This document shows positions 1 to 10,860 of a stretch of 64,000 bases of DNA, piece after piece. Both the position numbers and the translations under genes were made by a program. Each line of letters opens with the position of its first letter. Position 1 is the first letter of the stretch. The DNA lies in NCBI RefSeq assembly GCF_040412425.1, contig NC_089756.1, positions 2,727,998 through 2,791,997 on the forward strand, written 5' to 3'. Under the pieces are notes generated by a model, which saw only the letters and a list, made by a program, of their open reading frames with translations, was not told where the DNA came from and did not search any database. Source of the stretch: Macrobrachium rosenbergii (lineage: Eukaryota > Arthropoda > Malacostraca > Decapoda > Palaemonidae).

Positions 1-1201
1 CAATAAGAAGGTACTTACAGTTTCAATAATAACTTAAGATGTTAACACAAAGCAAGTCCAAAAGATCTCAATTTAAGGCCAGTAAGCAATATCCCAAGTA
101 AACTGAAAAGCTAAACCTTAAGGGAGTCTAAAGAAAATTTTCAAGAAAAGAAACTAACAAAAATAATGCAATGTTCACTCAACAAATGTCGCAGAAAGCT
201 CTGTTAGCTAAATTTGAAAGATACAGGTACATAACACCAGTAAAAAATTACCTGAGAACCATACAGATATACTGAATCCATTAAAGGCAATTCTAAACAC
301 CCAAGAGGTAAGATGTCTCCCAAAGTTCCCCTTAGAAGTAGCAACCACTGCCTTACCCGGAGTATGAATTTCCGATGACACGTATCCCGCTCTTTCTGAA
401 TACTCAACAAGGTAGTTTGACAGGAAGACAAAGCTACCGTAACATCTAAAATTCTCAGCAAATTAGCAATTGCTCGTGTGATCATAATGATTACATTTAC
501 CAATGGCACAGCCCTCTTACTCCTAGAAGAGAACTGAAAAATCGAAACCCCTAAATTTGGAAGCCCTGTTAAAGTCTTCCTAATACTATCCTGAACCTTA
601 ACTGCTGTAGTGTTAAGTTTGGTTAGCCAACCCCATAACAGATCATTGTTGGCCCCAGTGCCTGGGCTTTTGCCCTAAATATCATACATCCATCCATCCA
701 TCCCATAACAGATCAGATAGATTCCATCTGATATTCAACTCTCCCCAAAAAAAATTCTAAACAACAGAACTGTATTCTGAAATTCTATACTCAAAGATAT
801 TGCATCAGACGACAACTACACATCATCATATTCTTGTGTAATAACACCCAGGCCTAACCTCACTAAGAAATTAGCCCATGCCGCGACTCCCGAAGTCATG
901 TGAATACAAGACTTCAGCATAAAAAACAAAAGAAAACTATAAGTTACCAGATCTCAAAACGGTAAAGAAAAAACAAACAGAAGAAAAAGAAACCCATATA
1001 ACCATAAAACCCTATGGTATTTTGCACTTAATTTTAACCAAGTATCATAACACACGAACTAAAAACTGAATTTGGACAATTAAAGATTTGCATAACTCTA
1101 CGGACCAACGTCCTCCCCAGTTAAAAAAAACTACAAGTCATGCCCATAAAAAAAACAGAGGAAAGAAAAAAAATTATCAGAACCACAGTACAACACAGGA
1201 A
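1..1201 (-). pseudogene. Family A 3' region downstream of integrase, possible envelope-like remnant
   Basis: This stretch is shared with the region 3' of integrase in the plus-strand A copy (18891..19655), so it belongs to the element and is not flanking host DNA. The open stretch at 204..509 on the minus strand extends upstream in the same frame through an Arg-x-Lys-Arg motif (about 520..535). That motif is followed at once by a mainly hydrophobic stretch, which is the arrangement of a furin site and fusion peptide in envelope proteins of errantivirus-type Gypsy elements. Stops occur throughout the upstream part. The envelope reading is inference; it could be an untranslated 3' region with a chance motif. 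Confidence 0.35.
645..701 (-). repeat. Short retroposed insert with 13 bp target-site duplication
   Basis: A 57 bp insert ending in CATC tetramers is flanked by the same 13 bp (CCCATAACAGATC) at 632..644 and 702..714. The family A sequence continues on either side. Its text, with the run gccccagtgcctgggc, resembles the 3' end of the dispersed repeat near 41640..41693, so it is probably a severely 5'-truncated member of that retroposon family. Confidence 0.65.
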
Positions 1202-2431
1202 TTAATCCATAAGATTCCCATTAACCTGTCTTTTTAATTTTAGATATACAGTATGTGTCAACTGAGACACACCCATATCCTCATCTAGAACAACAAACGT
1301 ATTCCCCTTCTTTACATCAACATCACGAAAAGGACCTTCAAATTTAGGACCTAGTTTATAGTTCAACTGATTCCTGACATTTATTCTCACAAAAGCCCTA
1401 TCTCCCACAGCAACTTAACTCCATCCGGCTTTTCATTACTTCTATCCACCATACCCCACGTTTTCATCTCGAGATTCCCAGCCTGACGCGCATATCTCTC
1501 TTTTGCCGTCGACACAAGCGCCCTAACAGTATCATCCCTCGAATGAATAGGTAACAAATCGAACACTCCCCATGCTGGGTAACCAAACAGTGCTTCATTG
1601 GGAGACATTCCAATGGCATCACTAACCATGGAATTAATGCTATGCTGCACCTGCGTAATATATCGATCCCAATTTACATCATTCCCCTCCACAGTCATCC
1701 TGAGAGCTTCAATAACCTTCCTACTTGCCCACTCACACAGCCCATTAGCTTCTGGTCTATAAGGAATAATAGTGCCTTACTGGATGCCCATTACATCTTC
1801 AAGACACTAATATCTTGTTCACAAATTCTCTCCCATTATCTGTAATGAGCACCTCAGGAACCCCATAATGACAAATGTACCCATTAAAGAATGCGACTGC
1901 CACCTCTTCTGCTGTTTTATGTTTCAATAGAAAAATCTCTACAAACCTAGTTAATTCGTCAACAACCACCAACAGGTGTCTATGGCCATAACTAGATTCA
2001 CAGAAATTGGTCAAAAGGTCCATGTGGGCCCTGGCCCATGGCCTATTGGGAATAGGAAATGAACCCAATTTACAAGAAATGATCCTCGATGGCTTAAACG
2101 CATTACAGACTGAACAACCTCTCACCAAGTCTTACAATGACGTTAGCATATCCTTCCTAAAGAATTGTCCCTTTATATTCTGATACATTTTCTCAATACC
2201 TAAATGTGGACTGCAAGACCTACAGCGAACAATATCTAGAACCTTAGGCACTAAACTCCTAGGAACAACTATTTGTGTTGTATCACCCTTACCCTCACTA
2301 TTCCTCAGTCTGTACCTAATCTTCCCAACTAACAAATTACCCTCTAATTCAAGCCCTGCAAAAGGCAGCTTATAACCCTTCCTAACTAATTCTCCTCTAA
2401 GAAACGCTTTTGCGTCTGCCAAAATCTCATC
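1202..2431 (-). pseudogene. Family A integrase (broken)
   Basis: Three open stretches (2132..2422, 1799..2128, 1202..1698) together cover a Ty3/Gypsy integrase. The N-terminal HHCC zinc region spans the 2132..2422 and 1799..2128 segments, with paired Cys near 2110..2120. The catalytic core shows the first Asp in a MDLLTNF context and the second Asp in an ITDNGREF context at about 1840..1860. The glutamate segment around 1700..1790 is disrupted by a frameshift. The C-terminal part carries the NYKLGP...GPF motif near 1330..1370, typical of the GPY/F domain. The plus-strand copy encodes the same protein more continuously. It would insert element cDNA into chromosomes but cannot be made intact from this copy. 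Confidence 0.85.
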
Positions 2432-4044
2432 CTCATCCTACTTAGCTTCTACTAAACTAATATCCCAGTCTATGCAATCTCCAGATACGTAACACACTTG
2501 AGTACCACCTGCATCAGAAAAACTTCTACAAAGGGCTTCTGCTACGTTAGGTCTACCCTCTATATACCTAAGCTTGGCATCAAAATCCCTGATTGTTAGA
2601 TACCACCTAGCCCTTTTAGGGGCAAGATCTGGCTTATTGAAAAGATCCAACAATGGCTTATGATCTGTAAGAACCTCTACTTGATAGCCCATTAATAACA
2701 TCTTAAAATGAATCAAACTAGACACTACGGCAAAGGCCTCTTTGTCCATTACTGACCATAACCGTTCATTATTACCCCGTATCTTAAACTTCCTACTGTC
2801 AAATGCAATCAGATGGAGTCTTCCATTGAATTTCTGCATAAGGCATGCCCCTATACCCTTGTAGCTCGCATCTGTTACCAATGTGATAGTACGTTCCAAA
2901 TCAGGAAACTTCAACACTGGGGGATTCGTCAAGGCATCCTTAATCTTCTGAAAAGCTAATTGCTGTCCATCTCCCCATACAAACTGTACATCATCCTTCA
3001 GGACATCTGTCAAGGGAGACGCTATAATAGAAAAACCCTTCACAAACCTACGGAAAAATCCAGCCATGCGTAAGAATGACCGAATCTGTTTCTTATTCTT
3101 GGGAGTAGCAAAATCCACAATTGCCTTAACTGTATCATCATTCACTTTAACACCACCCTTAGAAATGACATGACCCAAATATACTATCTGCCTCTTCAAA
3201 AAATTAAACTTAGCTAACTTTATCTTCAAACCCGCTAACCTAAGCCTTCTAAAAACCTCCCTAAGAATCTATAATGTTCTTCTTCCGAATCCTTGGCAAC
3301 TAGTATATCATCCATATAAAGGAACATGGACTTCCCTAACAAACCATGCAAACCTGTATTCATTAGCCCAGTAAATGTCAAAGGACTACCTGATAAACCA
3401 AACGGCATCTGCGTGTACTGTAGTTGTAATGCCTCTTCGGCAAAGAGAAAGCCATGTATTCTTGAATCTCCTCACTAAGCGGTACTTGCAAGTACCCTTG
3501 CATCGGATCAATTGAAGAATAAATATGCTTGCCCCCAATCTCAACAAATAAATCTGGCAAACATGCCACAGGGTAGCAATCAGAAATGGTTTTCTTGTTC
3601 AACTTCCTAAAGTCCACACAAACCTGGACTGCACCATCCTTCTTAGGCACTGCCAACAACAGGAAAATAAAAGGCGAGGAACTGGGCCTAACAATGCCTT
3701 CCTCCTCCCATTTATTAACCTCTTGCTCTACCTGTTCTCTAATCTTAAAAGGCATTCTATATGAAGGAACAAAAATAGGCTTAGTCATGTCCTCCAACTG
3801 AACCTTGTGTTTTAACACATTTGTTAACCCTAACTTATCCCCTTTAAGTGCAACTATGTCTGCAAACTCAGCCAGAACATCTACCACACCCCCAACATAT
3901 TCTTTATAATCAGCAATGACTAAATGATCCCTAAAAACCTGCCCCCTAGCCTGTGAATCTGCTTATGAAAAACTACAAAAATCCCAGGCAATAGCAACTG
4001 AATTATCTTCATTGACCCAGTCACCAAAGTCGATTGCATAAGTA
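2432..4044 (-). pseudogene. Family A reverse transcriptase and RNase H (broken)
   Basis: The segment at 3378..3887 encodes the RT N-terminal half, with VPKKDG, VDFRKLN and the palm-entry motif MQGYLQVPLSEE. The segment at 2438..3229 encodes the RT thumb (YLGHVIS, FLRMAGFFRRF) and RNase H (LVTDAS, DKEAFA, LTDHKPLLDL). The region holding the catalytic YMDD-type box, about 3235..3375, is out of frame. A Met-Asp-Asp-Ile sequence is still visible in another frame near 3305..3320. Order and motifs are diagnostic of a Ty3/Gypsy pol. Frameshifts separate the two halves. Confidence 0.88.
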
Positions 4045-4664
4045 ATCGGGAATTTCCTCAACAGACGTCACTGATTTTTTTTGTGCTGATAAACTGCACA
4101 ATCAACCCAGGATCTACGATAGTGACTTAGCCCTTATGCAAGGACAAACGAGACACGTACCAGGCTCTCTCAAATTTATTTACAAAAACAAAACCCAATC
4201 ATCACCCTTACATAACAAACACACACAAAACCTCCAACAAAGGCACAACAACAAACTCACAATCCACGTGCCCGCAACACGAAACATGTGGGCCACACGA
4301 CTACCCTCAACTTCAAGAAATCACTGAAATTTAATTACAATCAACACAATGCCACCGCAGCGCACAACGCCCAAACAGTTATTCTCACCCAATCATTCTC
4401 ATCACAAGCTACAACTACGTAGGAGCACTCACTGTTTCAGACTTTACACCAACCTTTGGGAGCCCAAAAAAACACATCTGTTCAAAACAAGATCTCTGGA
4501 CAACAAGGGCGATATAATCGCGTGAGAATCTCACTTCCCTGTTCAGGCGGTTGCTAGTTGGGATAATTTACTTTTAGCTATCCGGGCTTAAAGACCCCAA
4601 ACTCACAACAAATCACTCGAACAAGCAAGGTGAAACATGACGTTGCATACTGCGGCGGTACGTG

Positions 4665-4882
4665 TGTAAAGTCCCTGCTCAACAGGTTCTCCATGATGAA
4701 CATCCCATTTTCCGCGGTGCCTTCATAGCCGACCTGAGGTCGCACGTACACAATCTTATTATCATTATTGTGATTTGTATATCTATTACCTGTTCATTTG
4801 CCCTTGTACCACGTATATGTGTCACTTCATCAATAAAGTAGCAGTACTTGTCTTCCTGCTCATTATTTCGCACCCTCTCACA
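4665..4882 (+). repeat. Family B 5' LTR, internally deleted
   Basis: It begins TGTAAAG and ends CTCTCACA, like the other B LTRs, but is only 218 bp. Compared with the 3' LTR it lacks the block corresponding to 9343..9507 (165 bp), which contains the TTTATAAG TATA-like box. The AATAAAG polyadenylation-type signal just after the deletion is retained. Confidence 0.88.
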
Positions 4883-4883
4883 G

Positions 4884-4902
4884 CGGTGACCCCCGGAGTG
4901 GT
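4884..4902 (+). promoter_or_regulatory. Putative primer binding site of element B
   Basis: Directly after the 5' LTR lies cggtgacccccggagtgg. The equivalent place in element E has tggtgacccaaggagtg. The shared GGTGACCC core at the LTR boundary is what a tRNA primer site looks like. I did not assign the tRNA. Confidence 0.5.
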
Positions 4903-5115
4903 TCCCGGAGCCATTAACGGACCCAAACGGCGACTTAGTCTTGGCCCGATGAACCAACCCACGCCCCTAACGGACTAACTACAGCACTCTAACAAAGCGT
5001 TCGGGCGATACGACCCTCGTCGGCAAATCACCAGCGTCATTAGAGGACCCACACGGCATGCTCCCAAGCGTGTATTGACGCGAGTGTTCCCTCACACTCC
5101 AAGTGAGAGTGCAGA

Positions 5116-6029
5116 ATGAGCATGGACACAGACATCCCCACCCATATACAAATTACTGCAAACTTCTCAGGGGCAGACGTCTCCCTTGAGCAAACCCCTC
5201 CCACACACTTCTCCATGTCGGTGCCCACTCCCCACGCGATGTCCCTCCTGACGTACCAACCAAGGGCGGCCCTCAGCATAAAGCTGTCGCCTTGCACCCA
5301 TCAGAACCCAGCATCCTGGCTCTACAGGGTCGAGGGACAATTCAGGGTGGCAGGCCTGACCGACGAGGTGCTGAAGGCGGACATCACCATCAGCGCCCTA
5401 CCAGAGGAGATATACAAGAAGGTCGCCCCTTGGGTGACGACAATGACGAACCCTGCCACCTTCCAGGAGTTAAAAGCCACTCTCTTCGAGACCTGCTACT
5501 TGCCGGTCTCCGAGAGAGCCGCCCGCGCCCTCAACCTCACCCTCAATCCCCGGCAGGACACGAACCTCTTGGAGACGTGGCATGCCCTCCAGGACCTCCT
5601 CCTCCTCCCCCCCACAAGACTGACAGCAGCGGCAGGCACAAAGAGATTAGCCTGTCGAGGGAGATCCTCCTTCGGCAGCTACTCCCAGTGGTCCGTGGTC
5701 ACATCACAGAGCCATACACCCTGCCGGTCGAGGACCTGATCAAAGTGGCGCAGCAGCTGACGGACTCCACGAGGGTAGCTAAGCGGGCATCCACTCCCGC
5801 ACACCCCATCAACTGCCTCCAGCTGGAGGACCCCACTACAGAGGGCATCAACGCCGTCAACAGGAGGAGGCCACCCCACCAGCAGAAAAAGGAAAGGCCA
5901 GGGCTTTGCTATTACCACCACAGGTTCGGTAAAGCTGCCCAAAATTGTGAAGCCCCCGCCTTTTCTCCCCTCCAAAAAATGGGGGAAGCGTCAGCCACCC
6001 CCACAGGCCACCATGGCAGCAGCATCTGA
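5116..6029 (+). pseudogene. Family B gag polyprotein (frameshifted)
   Basis: The first open stretch from 5116 holds a gag capsid-like region (SWLYRVEGQF..., LPEEIYKKV). The frame is lost near a run of cytosines at about 5600. The continuation (to 6029, other frame) carries the nucleocapsid finger CYYHHRFGKAAQNC. Gag starts in the same frame as pol (5947..8154) and only the middle is shifted. Two small compensating indels in an originally continuous gag-pol frame would explain this. The protein would form the cytoplasmic particle. Gag of element E is clearly related. Confidence 0.8.
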
Positions 6030-7896
6030 GACACCCATGGGCCCCGCACCAGTAGGCTTCTACGTACGCGACGCTGTCTCCAGCAGGATGATGCTGATCG
6101 ACACTGGGGCCATGTGGTCAGTGTTCCCACCTTCCAGAGAGGACCGCAGGCGTCCACCGGACCCGGCTGCCGCCCTGACGGCCGCCAACGGGTCCCCCAT
6201 CCTCTCCTATGGCACCAGGCTCCTATCATTCTCCATCCTGGGCCAGAAGTACAAGTGGGACTTCATCGTCGCGGATGTTAGGACCCCGTTCCTGGGTGCG
6301 GACTTCTTTGCCCACTTCAGACTGGCAGTCGACGTCAGCCACAAGCGCCTGCTGGACACTGAGTCCTGCCAGTCCCTGCCTTTGTCGCCGGGCCCCAGGG
6401 AGCCCACAATCTGTTCCGTCGCTCCCCACCAGTACGGCTCCCTCCTGAAGGAATTCCCAGAGGTATTCAAACCCGAGCTTCATCAAGTGCCCGGGGCCCC
6501 CCGCCAAACACAGGATATATCATCACATCAAGACGAGAGGACCCCCGATGCACGCAAAGTTCCGAAGCTTCCCCCACAGCGCCTTCAGGAGGCCAAGAAG
6601 GCCTTTGCCAAGATGGAACGGATGGGCATATGCAAGAAGGCTCTCGGCCCATGGACCTACCCCCTTCACATGGTACAGAAAGCAGACGGCACCTGGAGAC
6701 CCTGCGGCAACTACAGGCAGCTCAACCTCACTACAGAACCTGACCACTACCCTCTACCAAACATGCAGGACCTAACGGCCTCCTTCTGCGCGGCCAAAAT
6801 ATTCTCAAAATTAGATCTTTTGAAATCATATTTTCAGGTACCGGTAGCCCCAGAGGACATCCCGAAAACTGCCATCGTCACACCTTTTGGGTCCTACGTC
6901 TTCGCCTTCTCCACCTTCAGCCTGAGGAACGCAGGGGTGACCTTTCAGAGACTGATGGACAGCATCCTGGGGGACCTGAATTTCTCCGTCTGCTACGTCG
7001 ATGATATCCTAATTTTTTCCAGATTACACAAGGAACACCTACGGCACATCCAGAAGGTCCTGCAGTGCCTGCAGGAGAGTGGCCTCGTCGTCAGGTTCGA
7101 GAAGTGCACCTTCGGGGTCAATAAGGTGGAATTCCTAGGCCACGAGATATCCCCAGGAGGCGTCCGCCCAGTTTCAACAAAAGTCAAGGCCATCATCAGG
7201 TTCCTCACCCCTACCTCCATCAGGGCCGCACAAGAATTCCTCAGAATGGTCAACTACTACAGGAGATTCATCCCAGGGATCACGCACACCATGGCCCCCC
7301 TGACGGAGATCCTCAAGGGCCGTCCGAAGACCTTGGAGTGGGGCCCCGACCAGCAGCAGGCCTTCTCCCTGACGAAGGCTGCCCTTGCCAAGGCAACAGC
7401 TTTGGCCCACCAGGACCCCAGGGCTCCCCTCCAGCTGACAACGGACGCCAGCAACGTCGCCTGCGCGGCCGTCCAGGAGCAAGTCATCAACGGAGCCCCT
7501 CAGCCCATCACCTTCTTTAGCAGAAAGCTCAGTCCCACTGAGTCCCGCTACAGCACCTTCGACAGGGAACTCTTCGCGGCGTACCAGGCGGTACGCCACT
7601 TCAAATTCCTCCTGGAGGGTATGCCCTTCACAGTTTGGACGGACCACCAGCCGCTGGTCCATGCCTTCACAAAGCTGGGGGATGCATGGTCCTCCAGGCA
7701 GCAGCGGCACCTCGCGGCCATTGCGGAGTTCACCTGCACCATCAAGTACCTCCCTGGCAGGAAGAACACAGTAGCCAACGCCCTCTCAAGGGTCGAAATC
7801 GACGCAGTGCAGCTCGGGATCGACTACGAGGACCTCGCCCATGAACAAGCTGCTGACTCAGACTCCAGCTTACCACACCGCCATCACGTCGCTAAA
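5947..7896 (+). CDS. Family B protease, reverse transcriptase and RNase H
   Basis: This long uninterrupted frame (open to 8154) encodes an aspartic protease with the LIDTGAMWS active-site motif (about 6095..6120) and a reverse transcriptase with the catalytic YVDDILIFSR box (about 6990..7022). RNase H follows with TTDAS (about 7438), a FDRELFAAYQ segment and TDHQPLVHAF (about 7640). These are the expected domains of a Ty3/Gypsy pol in order, with key catalytic residues present. After about 7896 the frame no longer reads as integrase, which continues in another frame from 7907. The start is a frame limit inside a gag-pol precursor, so no true initiator codon is implied. Confidence 0.85.
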
Positions 7897-7906
7897 GTAG
7901 AGGGAT

Positions 7907-8900
7907 GTGCCCCTCGGTCCTGGAGGGCCAACACTGCTGAGCGACATAAGCACTGGCCACCCCCGCCCACTGGTGCCTGCCTCCCATCGTCGGCTGGTCT
8001 TCAACGTCATCCACGGACTGTCCCACACCTCCAGCAGAACGACGGCCAGGCTACTGGCGGAGAAGTTCGTTTGGTATGGCATACGGAAGGATGCAATGGC
8101 CTGGGCAAGGCAGTGCATACAGTGCCAGGCCAGCAAGATAGGGTGGCACACTGAATCGGGGGTGTGCGACTTTCCTCAGCCGGGGAGATGTTTCGGGCAC
8201 ATCCACGTCGACGTAGTGGGTCCTCTTCCCCCATCAGGAGGAGCAAGATACCTTCTAACAGTCGTCGACTGCTCCACCAGGTGGCCCGAAGCTACACCCA
8301 TGGAAGAGGCCACCTCCAGTGCGTGTACAGAGGCCCTCCTCTCCAGCTGGATCAGCCGGTTTGGTGTTCCAGACCATATAACTGTCTAAACTGTGGACTG
8401 CCCTGGCACGCCTGCTGAGGACCACTCACCACAGCACCACTGCCTACAACCCCGCAGCCAATGGAATGGTGAAAAGATTCCACAGGTCCCTGAAAGCATC
8501 CCTCATGGCTCGTTGCACCTGCAAGAACTGCAAGTACCAGCTGCCCTGGTGAGGACCGCCCCCAGAGCCAATGGTGACCCATCTGCAGCAGAGAAGGTCT
8601 TCAGGGAGACCCTCGTAGTCCCGGGGGAACTCATCACAGAGGACCGGGACGACTTAACAACGCAGAGGCCCCACGACAGGGTTGGGAAGTTCGCCCCCTG
8701 CTGGCGGACATATACCGACAGGACGTCCCCCTTCATGCCTAACAGTCTGTCCTCCACCACCCACGTCTTCGTCAGGAACGATGCCGTACGTCCATCCTTA
8801 ACCAGGCCCTGCAGGGGGCCTTTCCTCGTACTTGAGAGAACAAGAGGGCATTCCGGGTGGCCGTCCATGGGAAGGAAGACTGGGTATTGATAGACCGCCT
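7907..8900 (+). pseudogene. Family B integrase with lost catalytic residues
   Basis: The open stretch at 7907..8389 encodes the zinc region (HGLSHTSSRTT..., CIQCQASKIG) and the first part of the core, including the first catalytic Asp (HIHVDVVGPLP, about 8200). A frame change and deletion at about 8385..8400 remove the second Asp motif (TDRGPAF in element E). In the remaining NGMV-x-R helix the usual Glu is replaced by Lys (about 8467). A C-terminal segment continues to about 8900 (tail frame 8832..9186 is uncertain). Two of three catalytic acids are gone, so this copy could not integrate by itself. Confidence 0.8.
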
Positions 8901-9167
8901 CAAACCTGCATTCCTGGAGGAAGACATTATGGGCACTTCTCAAAGCCCATGCAGGAGGTGGCACCCCCACAGCCCGCCCTGTCCACAAGAAAACCCCGTG
9001 GGCGCCCCTGGAAGGCCCCAGGACCAGGAAGGAGGGCAACCCAACACACCCATCCACAGAGCACCAAAGAAGATGAACATCCCCCCCCCCCCAGCTGGCA
9101 TCGAGAAGGTGGGACCCCCTCCGTCGCTCCAGCAGATACCTGCTTTGATCAGATGTTACCTACGTCT

Positions 9168-9181
9168 TATGGGGGGAGTAT
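9168..9181 (+). other. Polypurine tract of element B
   Basis: A purine-rich run (tggggggagta) ends just before the 3' LTR. This is where plus-strand cDNA priming occurs in LTR retrotransposons. Element E has a similar G-run before its 3' LTR. Confidence 0.55.
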
Positions 9182-9565
9182 TTTAAAGTCCCCACTCAAC
9201 GGGTTCTCTATAATGAACATCCTGTTTTCTGTGGTGCCTTCACAGCTGACCTGAGGTCGCATGTACACAATCTTATTATTTATTATTGTGATTTGTATAT
9301 TTATTACCTGTTCATTTGCCCTTGTACCACATATATGTGTCAGAGTATTTTTACGTCCAACCAGCTATTGTTAATCATCATATTTTCTATATGTACCTGT
9401 CCTGTTTTGTGTAGAGAAATAATTTGACGTCAGGTCACTTGTAAATTTTTGTACTCGCAGTCTCTGCATATACGTAGACGTCCACACGCCACTTTATAAG
9501 CTGGTTGCTTCATCAATAAACCAGCAGTACTTGTCTTTCTGCTCATTATTTCACACCCTCTCACA
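9182..9565 (+). repeat. Family B 3' LTR (384 bp)
   Basis: It aligns along its full length with the solo LTR at 11440..11818 and with both ends of the 5' LTR. It contains a TTTATAAG box (about 9493) and an AATAAA signal (about 9515). The first dinucleotide is TT instead of TG, a point change. Confidence 0.88.
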
Positions 9566-9705
9566 TGTGCACTTCAACAAAATATGCAATAACAGTTGTG
9601 TTTATGACGTGCCTTGACCAGTAAGTTCTTGCCATCCTGTGAGACCCCATAGAATCGGTAGGAGTTTGAAGTAAAAAAATCCCGTGCACTGAACTTTTTC
9701 GCAAC

Positions 9706-10590
9706 AAGTACCTTTCTGATAATTGCGAAATGAATCATTACAGTTTAGCAATTCCACCCAAGCATCCCCTGAACTCAGTATCTTGTTTATAGAACCCGTA
9801 CACACTACCCCCTTCAGCTTTTCACTACACTCATCCACACACATCTGTCTGGATTTATGCACTCCTTTCACACGAACTTTCACCACAGCAACCATCCCAG
9901 GACCAAGAACCACATCATCCAACAGAACCCCTTCATAACACTTTTTACCCACCGACACATGTTCAGCATCCACCTGCAAATTCTCATGCACCCCCGATCC
10001 ATCATCAGCATCCATCACACTCACATCCATCCCCTCAAAAAATAAGGCACAAACACACTAGGTACTCCAACAGTTATACCACATATCCCTGTATGAACCG
10101 AGATTTTTCATCTCCGACACGCTGGATGGCCCAGTAACAGTGTATTCCCCAAAGCAGCCCCTCATATAACCAAAAATGGTTCTGTAAAAGTTCTACACCC
10201 AAGAGATAAATCTACATTTACATATCCCAAAACCCGTAACCTATTTACTTGAACATCAAATACTCTCTTCAGCAGGTCTCAAAGAACAATCAGAAAACAT
10301 CGATCAAAACAACTCATAATTCATCAAATTAATAGAAGCGCCTGTATCTATAAAAACCCTTACATTTATCCCATGCATATAGACCCTTTTACCACTGGCT
10401 TTGCCTCTGAGGTTCTCCCAGAAGTCCTATATCACAAGAAACACCCATCCAGTTTTCCTTTGCAACTGACTGGTCTTTAGACAATGTCCGCCGATCACAA
10501 GATCCCCTTGAAAAAACCCACTTGAGGGACTTTCTTACCTGAGCTAACAAAATTCTGAAATGTAGGCCTACCATTATACAGTCTCAGAGA
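9706..10590 (-). pseudogene. Family A protease and linker region
   Basis: On the minus strand the segment 9707..10030 aligns with the part of the plus-strand A copy between protease and RT (shared EKLKG, WVELLNCND and NYQKGT motifs). Further right (10230..10590) lies the protease itself, with FIDTGAS near 10345 and the shared KENWMGVS segment near 10455. Stops and frameshifts interrupt it. At 9706..9710 the sequence is broken by insert C, and RT continues at 4044. Confidence 0.8.
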
Positions 10591-10591
10591 T

Positions 10592-10860
10592 GGACAAGAC
10601 TGCCAAGGATGACCATAACTCCTACAACCGCCACAATATTTAACATGTCAAAATTCCTTAATGTGTCCCTGCGTATTACAGTTAAAGCGATGAACCTGCC
10701 GGGCCCGAGAACTCAACCCAACCATCGACCTTTGACTCTTCCGAATTTTGACACAACCCTTCAAACCACGGACTGAATATCTGCGCCCTACACAACCATA
10801 GGCTGACCTAAGGAATCTCTGATCATTATTTTCTCTCCTCATTTTCACAGCTTTCCTCTT
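10592..10860 (-). pseudogene. Family A gag nucleocapsid finger
   Basis: A perfect CX2CX4HX4C zinc knuckle (CGGCRSYGHPWQSC) is encoded at about 10592..10636 on the minus strand. A degenerate one (CNTQGH) lies just upstream, preceded by a basic Arg-rich stretch. This is a gag nucleocapsid C-terminus directly upstream of protease, with a stop between the two knuckles. The rest of gag to the right of 10860 is not recognisable. Confidence 0.7.

Larger units (their letters stand above)
4665..9565 (+). mobile_element. Ty3/Gypsy retrotransposon family B, complete with two LTRs
   Basis: Two related LTRs (4665..4882 and 9182..9565) enclose gag, protease, RT, RNase H and integrase in the Gypsy order. 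The flanking tetramers are CGTG (4661..4664) and TGTG (9566..9569), a near-perfect duplication. The gag type (a CYYHHRFG finger) and pol motifs match the Mag-like group as I know it. A solo LTR of the same family lies at 11440..11818 and an LTR end fragment at 33104..33158. It sits inside insert C, which sits inside family A. Frameshifts and a damaged integrase mean this copy is not autonomous. Confidence 0.9.
4045..9705 (-). mobile_element. Insert C in family A (~756 bp), split by element B
   Basis: Family A coding sequence stops at 4045 and resumes at 9706. The bases AAGTA occur at 4040..4044 and again at 9706..9710, while the intact A copy has a single corresponding site, so this is a target-site duplication. 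Removing element B (4665..9565 plus its duplication) leaves a ~756 bp insert, 4045..4664 joined to 9566..9705. On the minus strand it starts TGTTGCG or GTTGCG and contains a possible polyadenylation signal (AATAAA near 4170). It has no coding capacity. A solo LTR is the simplest reading, but its other end does not finish in CA, so the class is uncertain. Confidence 0.6.

Noticed and set aside
4136..4327. Open frame in insert C
   Set aside because: Low-complexity Asn/His/Thr composition from AC-rich DNA, and no motif.
5679..8582. Numerous minus-strand frames opposite element B pol
   Set aside because: They are shadows of the GC-rich plus-strand pol gene.
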